Part shown: piece after piece, positions 6,657-13,531 of the stretch
Position numbering within the stretch: the first letter of the stretch is position 1
Layout: every line of letters begins with the position of its first letter
Source of the DNA: Oscillospiraceae bacterium
GTDB taxonomy: Bacteria > Bacillota_A > Clostridia > Oscillospirales > Ruminococcaceae
Direction of reading: 5' to 3'
Assembly: GCA_017523995.1 (NCBI GenBank)
Contig: JAFWUX010000146.1
Location: 1-13,531, forward strand
Length of the DNA: 13,531 nucleotides
Notes under the pieces: generated by a model
Databases searched by the model: none
What the model saw: only the letters and a program-made list of their open reading frames with translations
Told to the model about the DNA's origin: nothing
Position numbers and translations under genes: made by a program

Positions 6657-7976
6657 TTATTCGTAACGCAGTGCGTCGATCGGGTTCATCTTTGCCGCCT
6701 TGGATGCAGGATAGGTTCCGAAGAACACACCGATCATCACCGAGAAGATCAGCGAAAGCATGATCGCAAGGATCGAAGGCTTGATGTTGATTGTCACAAG
6801 ATCGGCGATCAGCGGGTAGAAATGCAGCAGCAGCTTGTTGCCGATGATACCGACCATGATGCCGTTGAAAATACCGAGGATGATGCCGATGACGCCGCCT
6901 GTGATGCACATGATGATTGCTTCAATCAGGAACTGGTTGCGGATTGTCTTGTTCTGTGCACCGATCGCCTTGCGCACGCCGATCTCTCTTGTGCGCTCGG
7001 TGATGCTGACGAGCATAATGTTCATGACGCCGATGCCGCCGACGATCAGCGAGATTGCTGCGATGACTGTAATGATGATCGTGATGACATTCATGACCAT
7101 ATCATTTTCTTCCTTTTCATCCTGATCGCTGTAAACAGTTGCTTCAATACGGCGGTTATTTGCAAACTGCTCATCGAAGAACGCCTGAAGCTCTGCCTTG
7201 CATGCCTTGTTGTCGAAGTTTTCGTCACGGACATTGATCTGTACATAGCGGCTGAATTCGGGCTCCTTGCTGAGCAGGTCAACCGCAGTATGATAGGGGA
7301 TGATGATTTGTGTGTAGCGATCCATCAGTTTGGTGCCGGGATCCATTGTTTTCTCATATGAAGCCGGAAACTGATATATGCCGACGATTGTGAACTCCGC
7401 ATTGCAGAGACCGTCAATATTGGCACTGATCGTTTTGCCGATCGGGTCGGTGTCATTCTGAAAATACTGCTGCACAAACACATTGGAAACCACGCAGGCG
7501 TGCTTGTTCTGCTTGCTGTCTGTATCATTGACCACTCTGCCCTTCACCATTTTGAAAACGGCTTTCTGTCTCAGGATTTCGCCTTCGCTGAAACCTGCGA
7601 TATTGAAATAGAGCATCTGACCTTTGCTGTTCCGCGTGCTGCCGTTGCCGAGGTTCTGTTGTCTGCAGATCAGATATTTTCCGCCGAATTCTTCATCAAG
7701 TTTTTCGAGCATCTCGGGTCTGAGATAGTCATCATTTGTGAGGGTGCCGGGGAAGTTGCCGTTTTCATCGAGCTTCTGGAAGTAACGGAGATAAAAGCCG
7801 TTATCTCCGCTCATGTTCATGATATTGGACATCGTTTCCCGCAGAGAATTGCCGATGGTGGTGATTGTAATAACCGAGCTGATACCGATGATAATACCGA
7901 GCATTGTCAGAAGCGAACGCATTTTATTGTTGACAAGCGCACCGAATGCCAGCCGGATGTTTTCAAAGATAAACAT
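6657..7976 (-). CDS. MacB-like ABC transporter permease (FtsX family)
   Basis: A 439-residue inner-membrane permease of the type that works with a MacA-like adaptor and an ABC ATPase to export peptides, drugs or lipids. The layout is typical: a short cytoplasmic N-terminus (IRLAFGALVNNKMRSLLTMLGI), one membrane helix (about 20-45), a large extracytoplasmic MacB-PCD domain (about 45-300), then three membrane helices forming the FtsX domain, with the cytoplasmic motif SITERTREIGVRKAIGA and the terminal YPASKAAKMNPIDALRYE. The ATPase domain that precedes the permease in E. coli MacB is absent, as is normal for split Firmicute systems, but no separate ATPase gene is adjacent. GGAGG lies 8 bases before ATG 7976, and only 20 bases separate it from the fusion-protein stop codon, so the two are co-transcribed. 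The substrate cannot be told from sequence. Confidence 0.92.
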   Translation of the reverse strand: MFIFENIRLAFGALVNNKMRSLLTMLGIIIGISSVITITTIGNSLRETMSNIMNMSGDNGFYLRYFQKLDENGNFPGTLTNDDYLRPEMLEKLDEEFGGKYLICRQQNLGNGSTRNSKGQMLYFNIAGFSEGEILRQKAVFKMVKGRVVNDTDSKQNKHACVVSNVFVQQYFQNDTDPIGKTISANIDGLCNAEFTIVGIYQFPASYEKTMDPGTKLMDRYTQIIIPYHTAVDLLSKEPEFSRYVQINVRDENFDNKACKAELQAFFDEQFANNRRIEATVYSDQDEKEENDMVMNVITIIITVIAAISLIVGGIGVMNIMLVSITERTREIGVRKAIGAQNKTIRNQFLIEAIIMCITGGVIGIILGIFNGIMVGIIGNKLLLHFYPLIADLVTINIKPSILAIMLSLIFSVMIGVFFGTYPASKAAKMNPIDALRYE

Positions 7977-7996
7977 TCCTTGGACCTCCGATCTGA

Positions 7997-9441
7997 TCAG
8001 TTCGCATCGGCTGTCTTCTGAATTTCGCCATAGATTCTCGGATCAGGGATGATCTTGCCGTCCTCAAAGGTGAAGGATTCACTAAAGAACGAGGTGAATA
8101 CGATGTCGCCCTCCTTGAGATCGCCCTTGGTGACCTCTACGAAGTAATCGCCTTCAAAGCCGACTTCAATATCTTTCTTTACGATTTTGACCATTTTCGG
8201 CTTGTCGCACTCCTCGAGCGCATATACAAAATAGCCTTCGTTTTCGCCGCCGCGGACTGCGTCATAGGGGATGCTCAGGACGTTCTCGACCTTGTTGAGC
8301 ACGATCTTTGCGCTTGCGCTCATGCCGATGAGCAGTCTGCTCTTGGGATCGTCGATCGAGATTTCAACGGTGTAGCCGCTTGCGGATGCATCCGAGCCGG
8401 AGGAGAGAATGCGCTCGATGCGCTTGACGCTGCCCTTGATCTCCTCATCGTCGGTTGCGGTTGTCTTGATCTCGCAGGGCAGGCCCTCGCTGATGCGCAG
8501 GATATCCGCCTCGCTGACCTTGCCGCGGATGATCAGGGAATCGGTGTTCTCGATCATCATGAGGTTGCTGTTCATCGGGATGGCACCCTCGCTGATATTG
8601 AGCTGGGTGACAACGCCGTCTGCCGGTGCAAGGATGGTGCAGGCGTCAATCTGTTCCTGCAGCTCCTTGAGGTCATCGTCGATTGAATCGTTGCCGGTGG
8701 TGTACTGCTCGGCGTCGATTGCATCCTGTGCGGACTGGATCAGGGAATCTGCGGAGCGGACAACATCGTTATATGCGGAGCGTGCTTCCTCGATGGCTGC
8801 GTCAAATTCCGGCAGCTTCGGATAGAGTGCATCCATCATCTCCTTGAGTGCATCTGCCTGCTCCTGCAGCTGCGCAGCGACGGTTTCGTCCTCTGCTTCG
8901 TTGATCTTGCCGATCAGCTCGTTATACTGATTGACAGCGAGGTTATAGCGGTCATAGGCGGAATCGCGCGCTGCAATTGCGTTGTCAATTGCAGACTGTG
9001 CCTTGTTGAGCGAATTGGTTTTGTTGTTGCGCGCCTCTGCCAGATTGCGGCGCAGAATGCTGTCCTTGTAGGTTTCGGCATCCTGTGCCTTGCCTGCGGA
9101 TGCAGCAAGCTTATTGAACTTTTCCTGCAGATCGGTCGAATCGAGCTCGCAGACCACATCGCCCTTTTGACGTTGTCGCCGACCTTGACATTGAGCTTTG
9201 TGACCTTCTGCAGCACATCCGCCGTGACATTGACGGAATCGCTGCTCGAGACCGTGCCCGAGACATTGACATATTCGGAGAGATCCTTGACAGCCACTTC
9301 GCCGTAGGGCGGAATGTTCTTCATTGCGATTCCCTGATTTGCCATGTTGATCAGGAACATGACAAGTCCGATGATGAGTGCCAGAACGATCAGGAAAATG
9401 ATCAGACATCCGATTTTCTTTTTTGCTTTTTCTTTTGCCAT
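7997..9441 (-). CDS. MacA-like periplasmic-adaptor/membrane fusion protein, interrupted by a one-base frameshift
   Basis: Adaptor subunit of a MacAB-type exporter, anchored in the membrane and reaching outward to the permease. ATG 9441 (AAAGGAC upstream) opens MAKEKAKKK, a membrane helix (about 11-33) and the first half of the lipoyl domain, VTKLNVKVGDNVK. There the frame breaks: the continuation KGDVVCELDSTDLQEK lies one frame back. Adding one A to the AAAAGGG run (9162-9168) would restore a 481-residue protein with a long coiled-coil hairpin (about 110-240), the second half-lipoyl motif ILAPADGVVTQLNISEGA, a beta barrel (EIKGSVKRIERI..) and the C-terminal membrane-proximal domain. Without that base the product stops at 8914-8916 after about 175 residues. 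Apart from this site the gene is undamaged, so a sequencing error or a very recent mutation is more likely than an old pseudogene. First gene of the operon with the permease. Confidence 0.85.
9161..9171 (-). other. Frameshift site in the membrane fusion protein gene
   Basis: On the minus strand the codons read GTC AAA AGG GCG; the protein family requires GTC AAA AAG GGC (..NVKKGDVV). One A is missing from the short A run at 9165-9168. The sequence is not a canonical X XXY YYZ slippery heptamer in the correct phase. Confidence 0.85.
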
Positions 9442-9497
9442 AGTTAAAGTATGTCCTTTCGTATTTTCTGCGGTTGCAGTGAATCTTGCTAAGCAAC

Positions 9498-9527
9498 ATT
9501 TTACCATATTTGGAAAACCGGTGTCAA
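9498..9527 (-). promoter_or_regulatory. Promoter of the efflux operon
   Basis: Minus-strand TTGACA (9522-9527) and TAAAAT (9498-9503) with an 18-base spacer, about 50 bases before the ATG at 9441. Confidence 0.75.
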
Positions 9528-9590
9528 TAACAGAATTGTCATTTTCGGGAATCTTATGAAAAAATTAAGGACTAATTCAGCAGAAAGAAA

Positions 9591-9618
9591 GGAACCCCTC
9601 ACAGAGCGGAGGGGTTCC
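9591..9618 (-). terminator. Terminator of the ktrB-ktrA operon
   Basis: GGAACCCCTC (9591-9600) and GAGGGGTTCC (9609-9618) form a perfect 10-bp stem with an 8-base loop, followed on the minus strand by TTTCTTTCTG. It is 5 bases beyond the ktrA stop codon. Confidence 0.85.
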
Positions 9619-9623
9619 GGAAA

Positions 9624-10268
9624 TCATACGCGGAAACACTTCTGGATATCGCGGATGCTGCCGACAACAAAGACCACATCATCTGCAGAAAAGACGGTGT
9701 CCGGCATCGGGATATCAACCTGATTCTTATGCCGGAAAGCAATGATGTTCAGCTTGAACTTTTTGCGCAGATCAAGCTGCATCAGGTTTTTGCCGTCCCA
9801 GTCGCGCGGGACTTTCATCTCATAGATCGAATAGCTGCTGTCGAGCTGGATGAAATCGAGAATGCTGTCCGACGCGTATTTTGTGGCGATGCGCATTGCC
9901 ATCTGCATTTCCGGATAAACAACCTCATCCGCGCCGTTGCGGAGCAGGAATTTCATCTGGACATCGTTTGAGGCGCGCGAGACAACCTTCTGTGCGCCGA
10001 GCTCGCTGAGCAGGGCGGTTGTCTCGAGCGAATTCTGGAAGTTGTCGCCGATCGAGACGATGCAGACATCGAAATTCCGGATGCCGAGGGACTTCATGAA
10101 TTCTTCGTTTGTGCTGTCGCCGATGCGTGCGTTTGTGACATAGGGGAGAATCTCATTGATGCGCTCCTCATTGAGATCGACCGCCATGACCTCGCAGCGC
10201 AGCTCGCTCATGCGTTTTGCGATCTGGCTGCCGAATTCGCCGACACCGATAATCAGAATCGTTTTCAT
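9624..10268 (-). CDS. ktrA: Potassium uptake regulatory subunit KtrA (TrkA/RCK family)
   Basis: Cytoplasmic gating subunit that forms a ring under the membrane channel and opens or closes it on binding nucleotides. At 214 residues it is a single RCK unit, the KtrA size, not the doubled 458-residue TrkA. The N-terminal Rossmann part (1-130) shows GVGEFG (8-13) and D31 at the end of the second strand, the residue that holds the ribose of ATP/ADP or NAD(H). The C-terminal RCK_C domain (about 135-214) is where KtrA proteins of other Firmicutes bind cyclic di-AMP; I cannot confirm that here. The start ATG 10268 has AAAGGAG, which overlaps the ktrB stop codon 12 bases upstream, so it is translated from the ktrB message. 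It ends at its own terminator. Naming as KtrA, not TrkA, rests on size and partner. Confidence 0.92.
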   Translation of the reverse strand: MKTILIIGVGEFGSQIAKRMSELRCEVMAVDLNEERINEILPYVTNARIGDSTNEEFMKSLGIRNFDVCIVSIGDNFQNSLETTALLSELGAQKVVSRASNDVQMKFLLRNGADEVVYPEMQMAMRIATKYASDSILDFIQLDSSYSIYEMKVPRDWDGKNLMQLDLRKKFKLNIIAFRHKNQVDIPMPDTVFSADDVVFVVGSIRDIQKCFRV

Positions 10269-10280
10269 AGTGTTTCTCCT

Positions 10281-11624
10281 TTATCCGACATTGATATTTT
10301 CCTGCGGCATGCGGGCGGTTTCGCCTGCGCCGGAAGGCACCGCAGCGTAGATCATCGTGAGACCGCCCATTCTGCCGAAGAACATCAGCAGCATAAGCAG
10401 GATGCGTGAGGGATGCGTCAATGTGGTGGTGATGCCGAGCGTCAGACCGGCTGTTCCGGCGGCAGAGCCCGTCTCAAAGAGACAGGTCAGCAGCGGCAGC
10501 CCCTCAATCAGGCTGATTGCAATGCCCGCTGTCACGAACAGGGTGAAATACACGAACAGAATTGCGCCTGCATTGCGGATCGCATCCTCGGGGATTCTGC
10601 GGTTGAAGCCCGTGACATCGTGCCTGCGGCGGAATACCGCAACCGCAGAGAGGAACAGCACCGCTACGGTTGTCGTCTTCATGCCGCCCGCCGTCGAGCC
10701 GGAGGAGCCGCCGATCAGCATCAGCACGATCATCATCAGCGTGCCGGGTTCCCGCATCGCAGCAAGATCTGCAGTGTTGAAGCCTGCGGTGCGCGCCGTC
10801 ACGGACTGGAAGAACGCGCAGAGAATCCGCTCCTTCAGCGGCCGGTCCGCATACTCGAAGATGAAGAAGCCGGCTGCCGGAATTACGATCAGGAGCGCCG
10901 TTGTCACAAGGATGATCTTGCTCTGCAGCGAATAGCGCCGCAGCCGGTGCTTGTATGTCCGGACATCGCTCCATGTCATGAAGCTGATGCCGCCGATCAC
11001 GATGAGCAGCATAATGATGATGTTGACATATGCGTTGTCGCTGTAGGTGGTCAGCGAGGAGAATTTTTCGCGGACGCCGAGCAGATCGAAGCCCGCATTG
11101 CAGAACGCCGAGACCGAGTGGAACAGCGCATACCAGAGCCCCTTTGCGACGCCGAAATCCCGGATGAATACCGGACTGAGCAGCGCAGCGCCGGTCAGCT
11201 CGATGATTGCCGAGGTCTTGAGGATGAAGCCCGTCAGATGCAGGATGTTGCCGATCTGCGGCGCGGAGATGGATTCCTGCATGATGCTCCGCTGCTTGAG
11301 CCCGATCCGGCGTCCCGTCAGGCGGATGATCGCGAGCGCCACTGTGATGACGCCCATGCCGCCGATCTGGATCAGCATCAGGATGATGATCTGCCCGAAC
11401 AGCGACCAGTGCGTTGCGGTGTCCTGCACGATCAGTCCGGTCACGCAGGTGCTGGAGACCGCTGTAAAGAGCGTATCTGCGAACGGCGTGACCTGTCTGT
11501 CCTGCGAGGCAACGGGCAGCATCAGGAGCAGCGCACCGAGCAGAATGAGCAGCGCAAATCCGCCGATGATGAGCTGAAAGCCGCCTGTGCCCTGCCGTTT
11601 TCGTTTGAGTGTTTCAGATTCCAT
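10281..11624 (-). CDS. ktrB: Potassium uptake channel subunit KtrB (TrkH/KtrB family)
   Basis: A 447-residue membrane protein that carries K+ (often Na+-coupled) across the cytoplasmic membrane. Four M1-P-M2 repeats are visible through their pore loops, each with a selectivity-filter glycine: SSTCVTGL (57-64), AFCNAGFD (173-180), TARTAGFN (276-283) and GTAGLT (390-395). The gating loop of the third repeat is present as GGSSGSTAGGMKTTT (305-319). The cytoplasmic N-terminus is short, as in KtrB. I chose ATG 11624 because AGAGG (11634-11638) lies 9 bases upstream; a longer frame to 11735 would start upstream of the promoter at 11668-11696 and is not supported. First gene of the ktrB-ktrA operon. 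The 5' leader is only about 40 bases, too short for a cyclic di-AMP riboswitch. Confidence 0.93.
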   Translation of the reverse strand: MESETLKRKRQGTGGFQLIIGGFALLILLGALLLMLPVASQDRQVTPFADTLFTAVSSTCVTGLIVQDTATHWSLFGQIIILMLIQIGGMGVITVALAIIRLTGRRIGLKQRSIMQESISAPQIGNILHLTGFILKTSAIIELTGAALLSPVFIRDFGVAKGLWYALFHSVSAFCNAGFDLLGVREKFSSLTTYSDNAYVNIIIMLLIVIGGISFMTWSDVRTYKHRLRRYSLQSKIILVTTALLIVIPAAGFFIFEYADRPLKERILCAFFQSVTARTAGFNTADLAAMREPGTLMMIVLMLIGGSSGSTAGGMKTTTVAVLFLSAVAVFRRRHDVTGFNRRIPEDAIRNAGAILFVYFTLFVTAGIAISLIEGLPLLTCLFETGSAAGTAGLTLGITTTLTHPSRILLMLLMFFGRMGGLTMIYAAVPSGAGETARMPQENINVG

Positions 11625-11667
11625 GTTCGATAACCTCTGTGATGATTTGCTGTGATATTGCCTGTCC

Positions 11668-11696
11668 ATTATACTACAGCGGCGGAGCGGAAACAA
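11668..11696 (-). promoter_or_regulatory. Promoter of the ktrB-ktrA operon
   Basis: Minus-strand TTGTTT (11691-11696) and perfect TATAAT (11668-11673) with a 17-base spacer, placing the transcription start near 11661 and confirming the ktrB start at 11624. Confidence 0.8.
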
Positions 11697-11779
11697 GATA
11701 TCCGCCGCATTTTTATTGCTTTCGGCAAATAACACAAAAAACTGTGTCTGACATTTGGCGGAATTGCCGCAGTACGAAA

Positions 11780-11810
11780 TCAGGCTGACGGGAAAGCGCC
11801 GTCAGCCTGA
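11780..11810 (-). terminator. Terminator of the symporter gene
   Basis: TCAGGCTGACGG (11780-11791) and CCGTCAGCCTGA (11799-11810) form a perfect 12-bp stem with a 7-base loop, 5 bases past the symporter stop codon. The following minus-strand tract (TTTCGT) is weak, but stem and position fit. Confidence 0.8.
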
Positions 11811-11815
11811 ACGGA

Positions 11816-13234
11816 TTATTTCCAGAAGCTCAGTTCATCGGGATTCAGACCGATCTCGGCGGCACGGAACACCGGATTCTGACCTGCCTTCTTCTGCTTT
11901 TCGTAGTCCCTGAGCGCACCGATTGCATATTTCGAGAGGAGAAGGCAGCAGGGGATATTGATCAGCGTCATGCCGCCCATTGTGATGTCCGCGAGTGTCC
12001 ATGCAAAATCCATCGGCATCAGGGCACCGAGGAAGATCACCACGATGCAGACCGCGTGGAATCCGAGCATGAACTTTGCAGAGGGCGTATGCTTTTTATT
12101 GAGATAGGTCAGCGCATTTGTGACATAATAGAGGTTGCCGAGCAGCGTTGTGAAGGCGAACAGCACCATCGCAATTGTGATGAACACCGGACCTGCCTGC
12201 CCGAAGACAGTCGAGATTGCGTTCTGGACATATTTAGCGCCGGAAACCTCCGCGCTGTATCCGACGCCGGAGCTCAGGCACATGAACGCGGTCGCGGTGC
12301 AGAGCAGAATCGTGTCGATATAGACGGAGACCGTCTGAACGAGCCCCTGCTTTGCCGGATGCGTGACGTCTGCGGATGCCGAGGCATTCGGTGCAGAGCC
12401 GACACCGGCTTCATTGGAATAAAGACCGCGCTTGATGCCGTAGACCAGACAGGAGCCGGAAAGTCCGCCGAAGATTGCGCGGAAGTTGAACGCATCTTTG
12501 AAGATCAGCACGAACATCTGCGGGATATTCGGGATGTGCGCAATAATGATGACGAGTGAAATGATCACATAGAGAATGCCCATGACCGGCACGATCTTCT
12601 CGGTCATGCTGATGATGCGCCTGCCGCCGCCGAGAATGCAGTATCCGACCGTCACGGCAAGGATGATGCCGATGATGACCGGCGTCCACTGCGGATGATA
12701 GAACGAATAGACCTCAAAGGTCGATTGCAGATTGTAGGAGCAGAGCAGGTTGAAGCCGAATGCATAGGTCGCAATCAGGAAGATGCAGAACAGCGCGGCA
12801 ATCAGCGGCTTGTGCAGGGCGTGCTCGATGTAATAGGCGGGACCGCCGTAGCAGCTGCCGTTTTCATCTTTGCGCTTGAAAATCTGCGCAAGGGTACTCT
12901 CGATAAATGCGGATGCCGCACCGATGATGCACATGAGCCACATCCAGAAGCAGGCGCCCGGTCCGCCCAGACAGATCGCCGTTGAGACGCCGACGATATT
13001 GCCCGTGCCGACACGCGATGCCGTCGAGACAATCAGCGCCTGAAACGAGGAGACTTTCTGCTCGCCCGCGGGCTTTTCCATGATGAGGCGGCAGGCTTCG
13101 GGAAACAGGCGAAGCTGGGCAAATTTTGTACGGAAGGTGAAGTAGAGTCCGGCTGCTGCAAGAATAATGATCAGGACGGGGTAGTACATGAAGTTGTCAG
13201 CAGTGCCCAGAAAATCGGCGATTGCTTGGAACAT
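11816..13234 (-). CDS. Sodium:alanine/glycine symporter family protein (AGCS)
   Basis: A 472-residue multi-pass membrane protein that imports a small amino acid (alanine, glycine, sometimes serine or glutamine) together with Na+. Family signatures are clear: VGTGNIVGVSTAICLGGPGA (75-94), the Na+/substrate-binding region in the first core helix; GAASAFIESTLAQIFKRKD and GSCYGGPAYYIE (about 105-136); and GLYSNEAGVGSAPNASA (270-286) followed by THPAKQGLVQ. About ten hydrophobic helices can be traced. The start ATG 13234 has AAAGGAG 8 bases upstream. It is a single-gene unit with a perfect consensus promoter (13333-13361) and a leader of about 90 bases. The amino acid carried cannot be told from sequence, so no gene symbol is given; relatives are called agcS, alsT or dagA. 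Confidence 0.94.
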   Translation of the reverse strand: MFQAIADFLGTADNFMYYPVLIIILAAAGLYFTFRTKFAQLRLFPEACRLIMEKPAGEQKVSSFQALIVSTASRVGTGNIVGVSTAICLGGPGACFWMWLMCIIGAASAFIESTLAQIFKRKDENGSCYGGPAYYIEHALHKPLIAALFCIFLIATYAFGFNLLCSYNLQSTFEVYSFYHPQWTPVIIGIILAVTVGYCILGGGRRIISMTEKIVPVMGILYVIISLVIIIAHIPNIPQMFVLIFKDAFNFRAIFGGLSGSCLVYGIKRGLYSNEAGVGSAPNASASADVTHPAKQGLVQTVSVYIDTILLCTATAFMCLSSGVGYSAEVSGAKYVQNAISTVFGQAGPVFITIAMVLFAFTTLLGNLYYVTNALTYLNKKHTPSAKFMLGFHAVCIVVIFLGALMPMDFAWTLADITMGGMTLINIPCCLLLSKYAIGALRDYEKQKKAGQNPVFRAAEIGLNPDELSFWK

Positions 13235-13287
13235 GGCAGAGTCTCCTTTACAGTAAAATCAAAGATTCGGCGCTTCTGCTGAGAAAC

Positions 13288-13313
13288 CGGAGATTGCAAG
13301 AGGGGATTCTCCG
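13288..13313 (-). other. Hairpin in the symporter leader
   Basis: CGGAGA (13288-13293) pairs with TCTCCG (13308-13313) over a 14-base loop, inside the roughly 90-base leader of the symporter mRNA. It has no following T tract and does not match a riboswitch that I recognise. It may be chance or a small leader structure. Confidence 0.3.
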
Positions 13314-13332
13314 CAGGACAGCACATGTATTC

Positions 13333-13361
13333 ATTATAACAGAATCGTAAATCACTGTCAA
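13333..13361 (-). promoter_or_regulatory. Consensus promoter of the symporter gene
   Basis: Minus-strand TTGACA (13356-13361) and TATAAT (13333-13338) with a 17-base spacer: a full match to the sigma-A consensus, so expression is probably high unless repressed. Confidence 0.9.
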
Positions 13362-13394
13362 CCCTGTGACGGCGGGAAGGAGCGGTTGATCTGT

Positions 13395-13424
13395 AGGAAT
13401 GTCAATGATAGGTGACAGATTCCT
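13395..13424. other. Bulged hairpin upstream of the symporter promoter
   Basis: AGGAATGTCA (13395-13404) pairs with TGAC-AG-ATTCCT (13413-13424), a 10-bp stem with a 2-base bulge and an 8-base loop. An A7 run follows on the plus strand, giving a T run before the stem on the minus strand. It could form one unit with the palindrome at 13452-13506. Confidence 0.4.
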
Positions 13425-13451
13425 TCCAAAAAAATACGAAGCACCAGAATT

Positions 13452-13506
13452 GGAAAGCCCAGCCTATGGAGGGAGCCACAGGCGACCGGAACAGGCTGGG
13501 CTTTCC
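13452..13506. repeat. 14-bp perfect inverted repeat, possible mobile or dispersed palindromic element
   Basis: GGAAAGCCCAGCCT (13452-13465) and AGGCTGGGCTTTCC (13493-13506) are exact complements separated by 27 bases. The stem is too long for chance. There is no T tract directly next to it in either direction (the nearest T run on the minus strand is about 15 bases away), so a simple terminator is a poor fit. The 13362-13531 stretch otherwise shows no gene. Confidence 0.6.
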
Positions 13507-13531
13507 GGCGCTCACATGACCGCCAGATAAT

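Noticed and set aside
9161..9171. Programmed -1 frameshift in the fusion protein gene
   Set aside because: The in-phase heptamer C AAA AGG does not fit X XXY YYZ and I see no clear stimulatory hairpin or internal Shine-Dalgarno at the right distance. An indel is simpler.
10413..11633. Long open frame (406 codons) on the plus strand opposite ktrB
   Set aside because: The product is an Asp/Glu/Arg/Gln-rich string with no domain, the usual look of the complement of a hydrophobic membrane-protein gene.
11625..11735. Longer ktrB start at 11735
   Set aside because: The promoter TATAAT lies at 11668-11673, inside that extension, and a ribosome binding site precedes ATG 11624.
13235..13331. Glycine or other amino-acid riboswitch in the symporter leader
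   Set aside because: The leader is only about 90 bases and lacks the conserved glycine-aptamer core (no CCGAAGG..GCAA-like bulge). Only a single 6-bp hairpin is visible.
13362..13531. Open minus-strand frame of about 56 codons at the right edge
   Set aside because: It covers the palindromic elements and runs into the -35 box of the symporter promoter; there is no sign of coding. Probably a spurious translation of a repeat.
1..13531. CRISPR arrays, transposases, tRNA or rRNA genes, toxin-antitoxin or defence modules
   Set aside because: Looked for on both strands. No regularly spaced repeats, no tRNA-like cloverleaf ends and no protein motifs of these classes were seen.

Overview
The window looks like the chromosome of a fibre-degrading gut or rumen Firmicute, most likely a Ruminococcus of the cellulosome-forming kind. 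The evidence is a secreted glycosidase ending in a type I dockerin with Ruminococcus-like repeats, a short-form Pta, a KtrAB-type potassium pair, strong sigma-A type promoters (TTGACA/TATAAT with 17 bp spacers), GGAGG-type ribosome binding sites and moderately GC-rich, GGC/CTG/GAG-heavy codon use. R. champanellensis or a close relative would fit, but this is an inference from style, not a match I could run.

Left part, plus strand (1-3335): the 3' end of an acyl-CoA synthetase and its terminator, an intergenic stretch with a degenerate two-hairpin repeat and the pta promoter, phosphate acetyltransferase (pta), and the ribosome-associated GTPase hflX. A strong two-way terminator (3336-3374) separates these from everything to the right, which is on the minus strand.

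Right part, minus strand (3385-13234), read in transcription order from the right edge: an AGCS-family sodium:amino-acid symporter with a perfect consensus promoter; a ktrB-ktrA potassium uptake operon; a two-gene efflux operon of a MacA-like membrane fusion protein, broken by a single-base frameshift, and a MacB-like permease, with no ATPase gene beside them; a dockerin-bearing GH30 glycosidase whose motifs match endo-beta-1,6-galactanases (GH30_5); and an orotate phosphoribosyltransferase-like protein whose PRPP loop lacks the usual acidic pair. Almost every unit has its own promoter and hairpin terminator, so this is a series of short independent transcription units.

Functionally the window is mostly housekeeping and transport: acyl-CoA/acetyl-phosphate metabolism, ribosome rescue or GTPase stress control, K+ and Na+-coupled transport, and one piece of the extracellular polysaccharide-degrading machinery. 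I did not find a clear new multi-gene system, CRISPR array, transposase, tRNA or rRNA. The best leads are the cellulosome-targeted putative galactanase, the ATPase-less and frameshifted efflux operon, the PRTase-like protein with the altered loop, and two kinds of intergenic palindromic elements.
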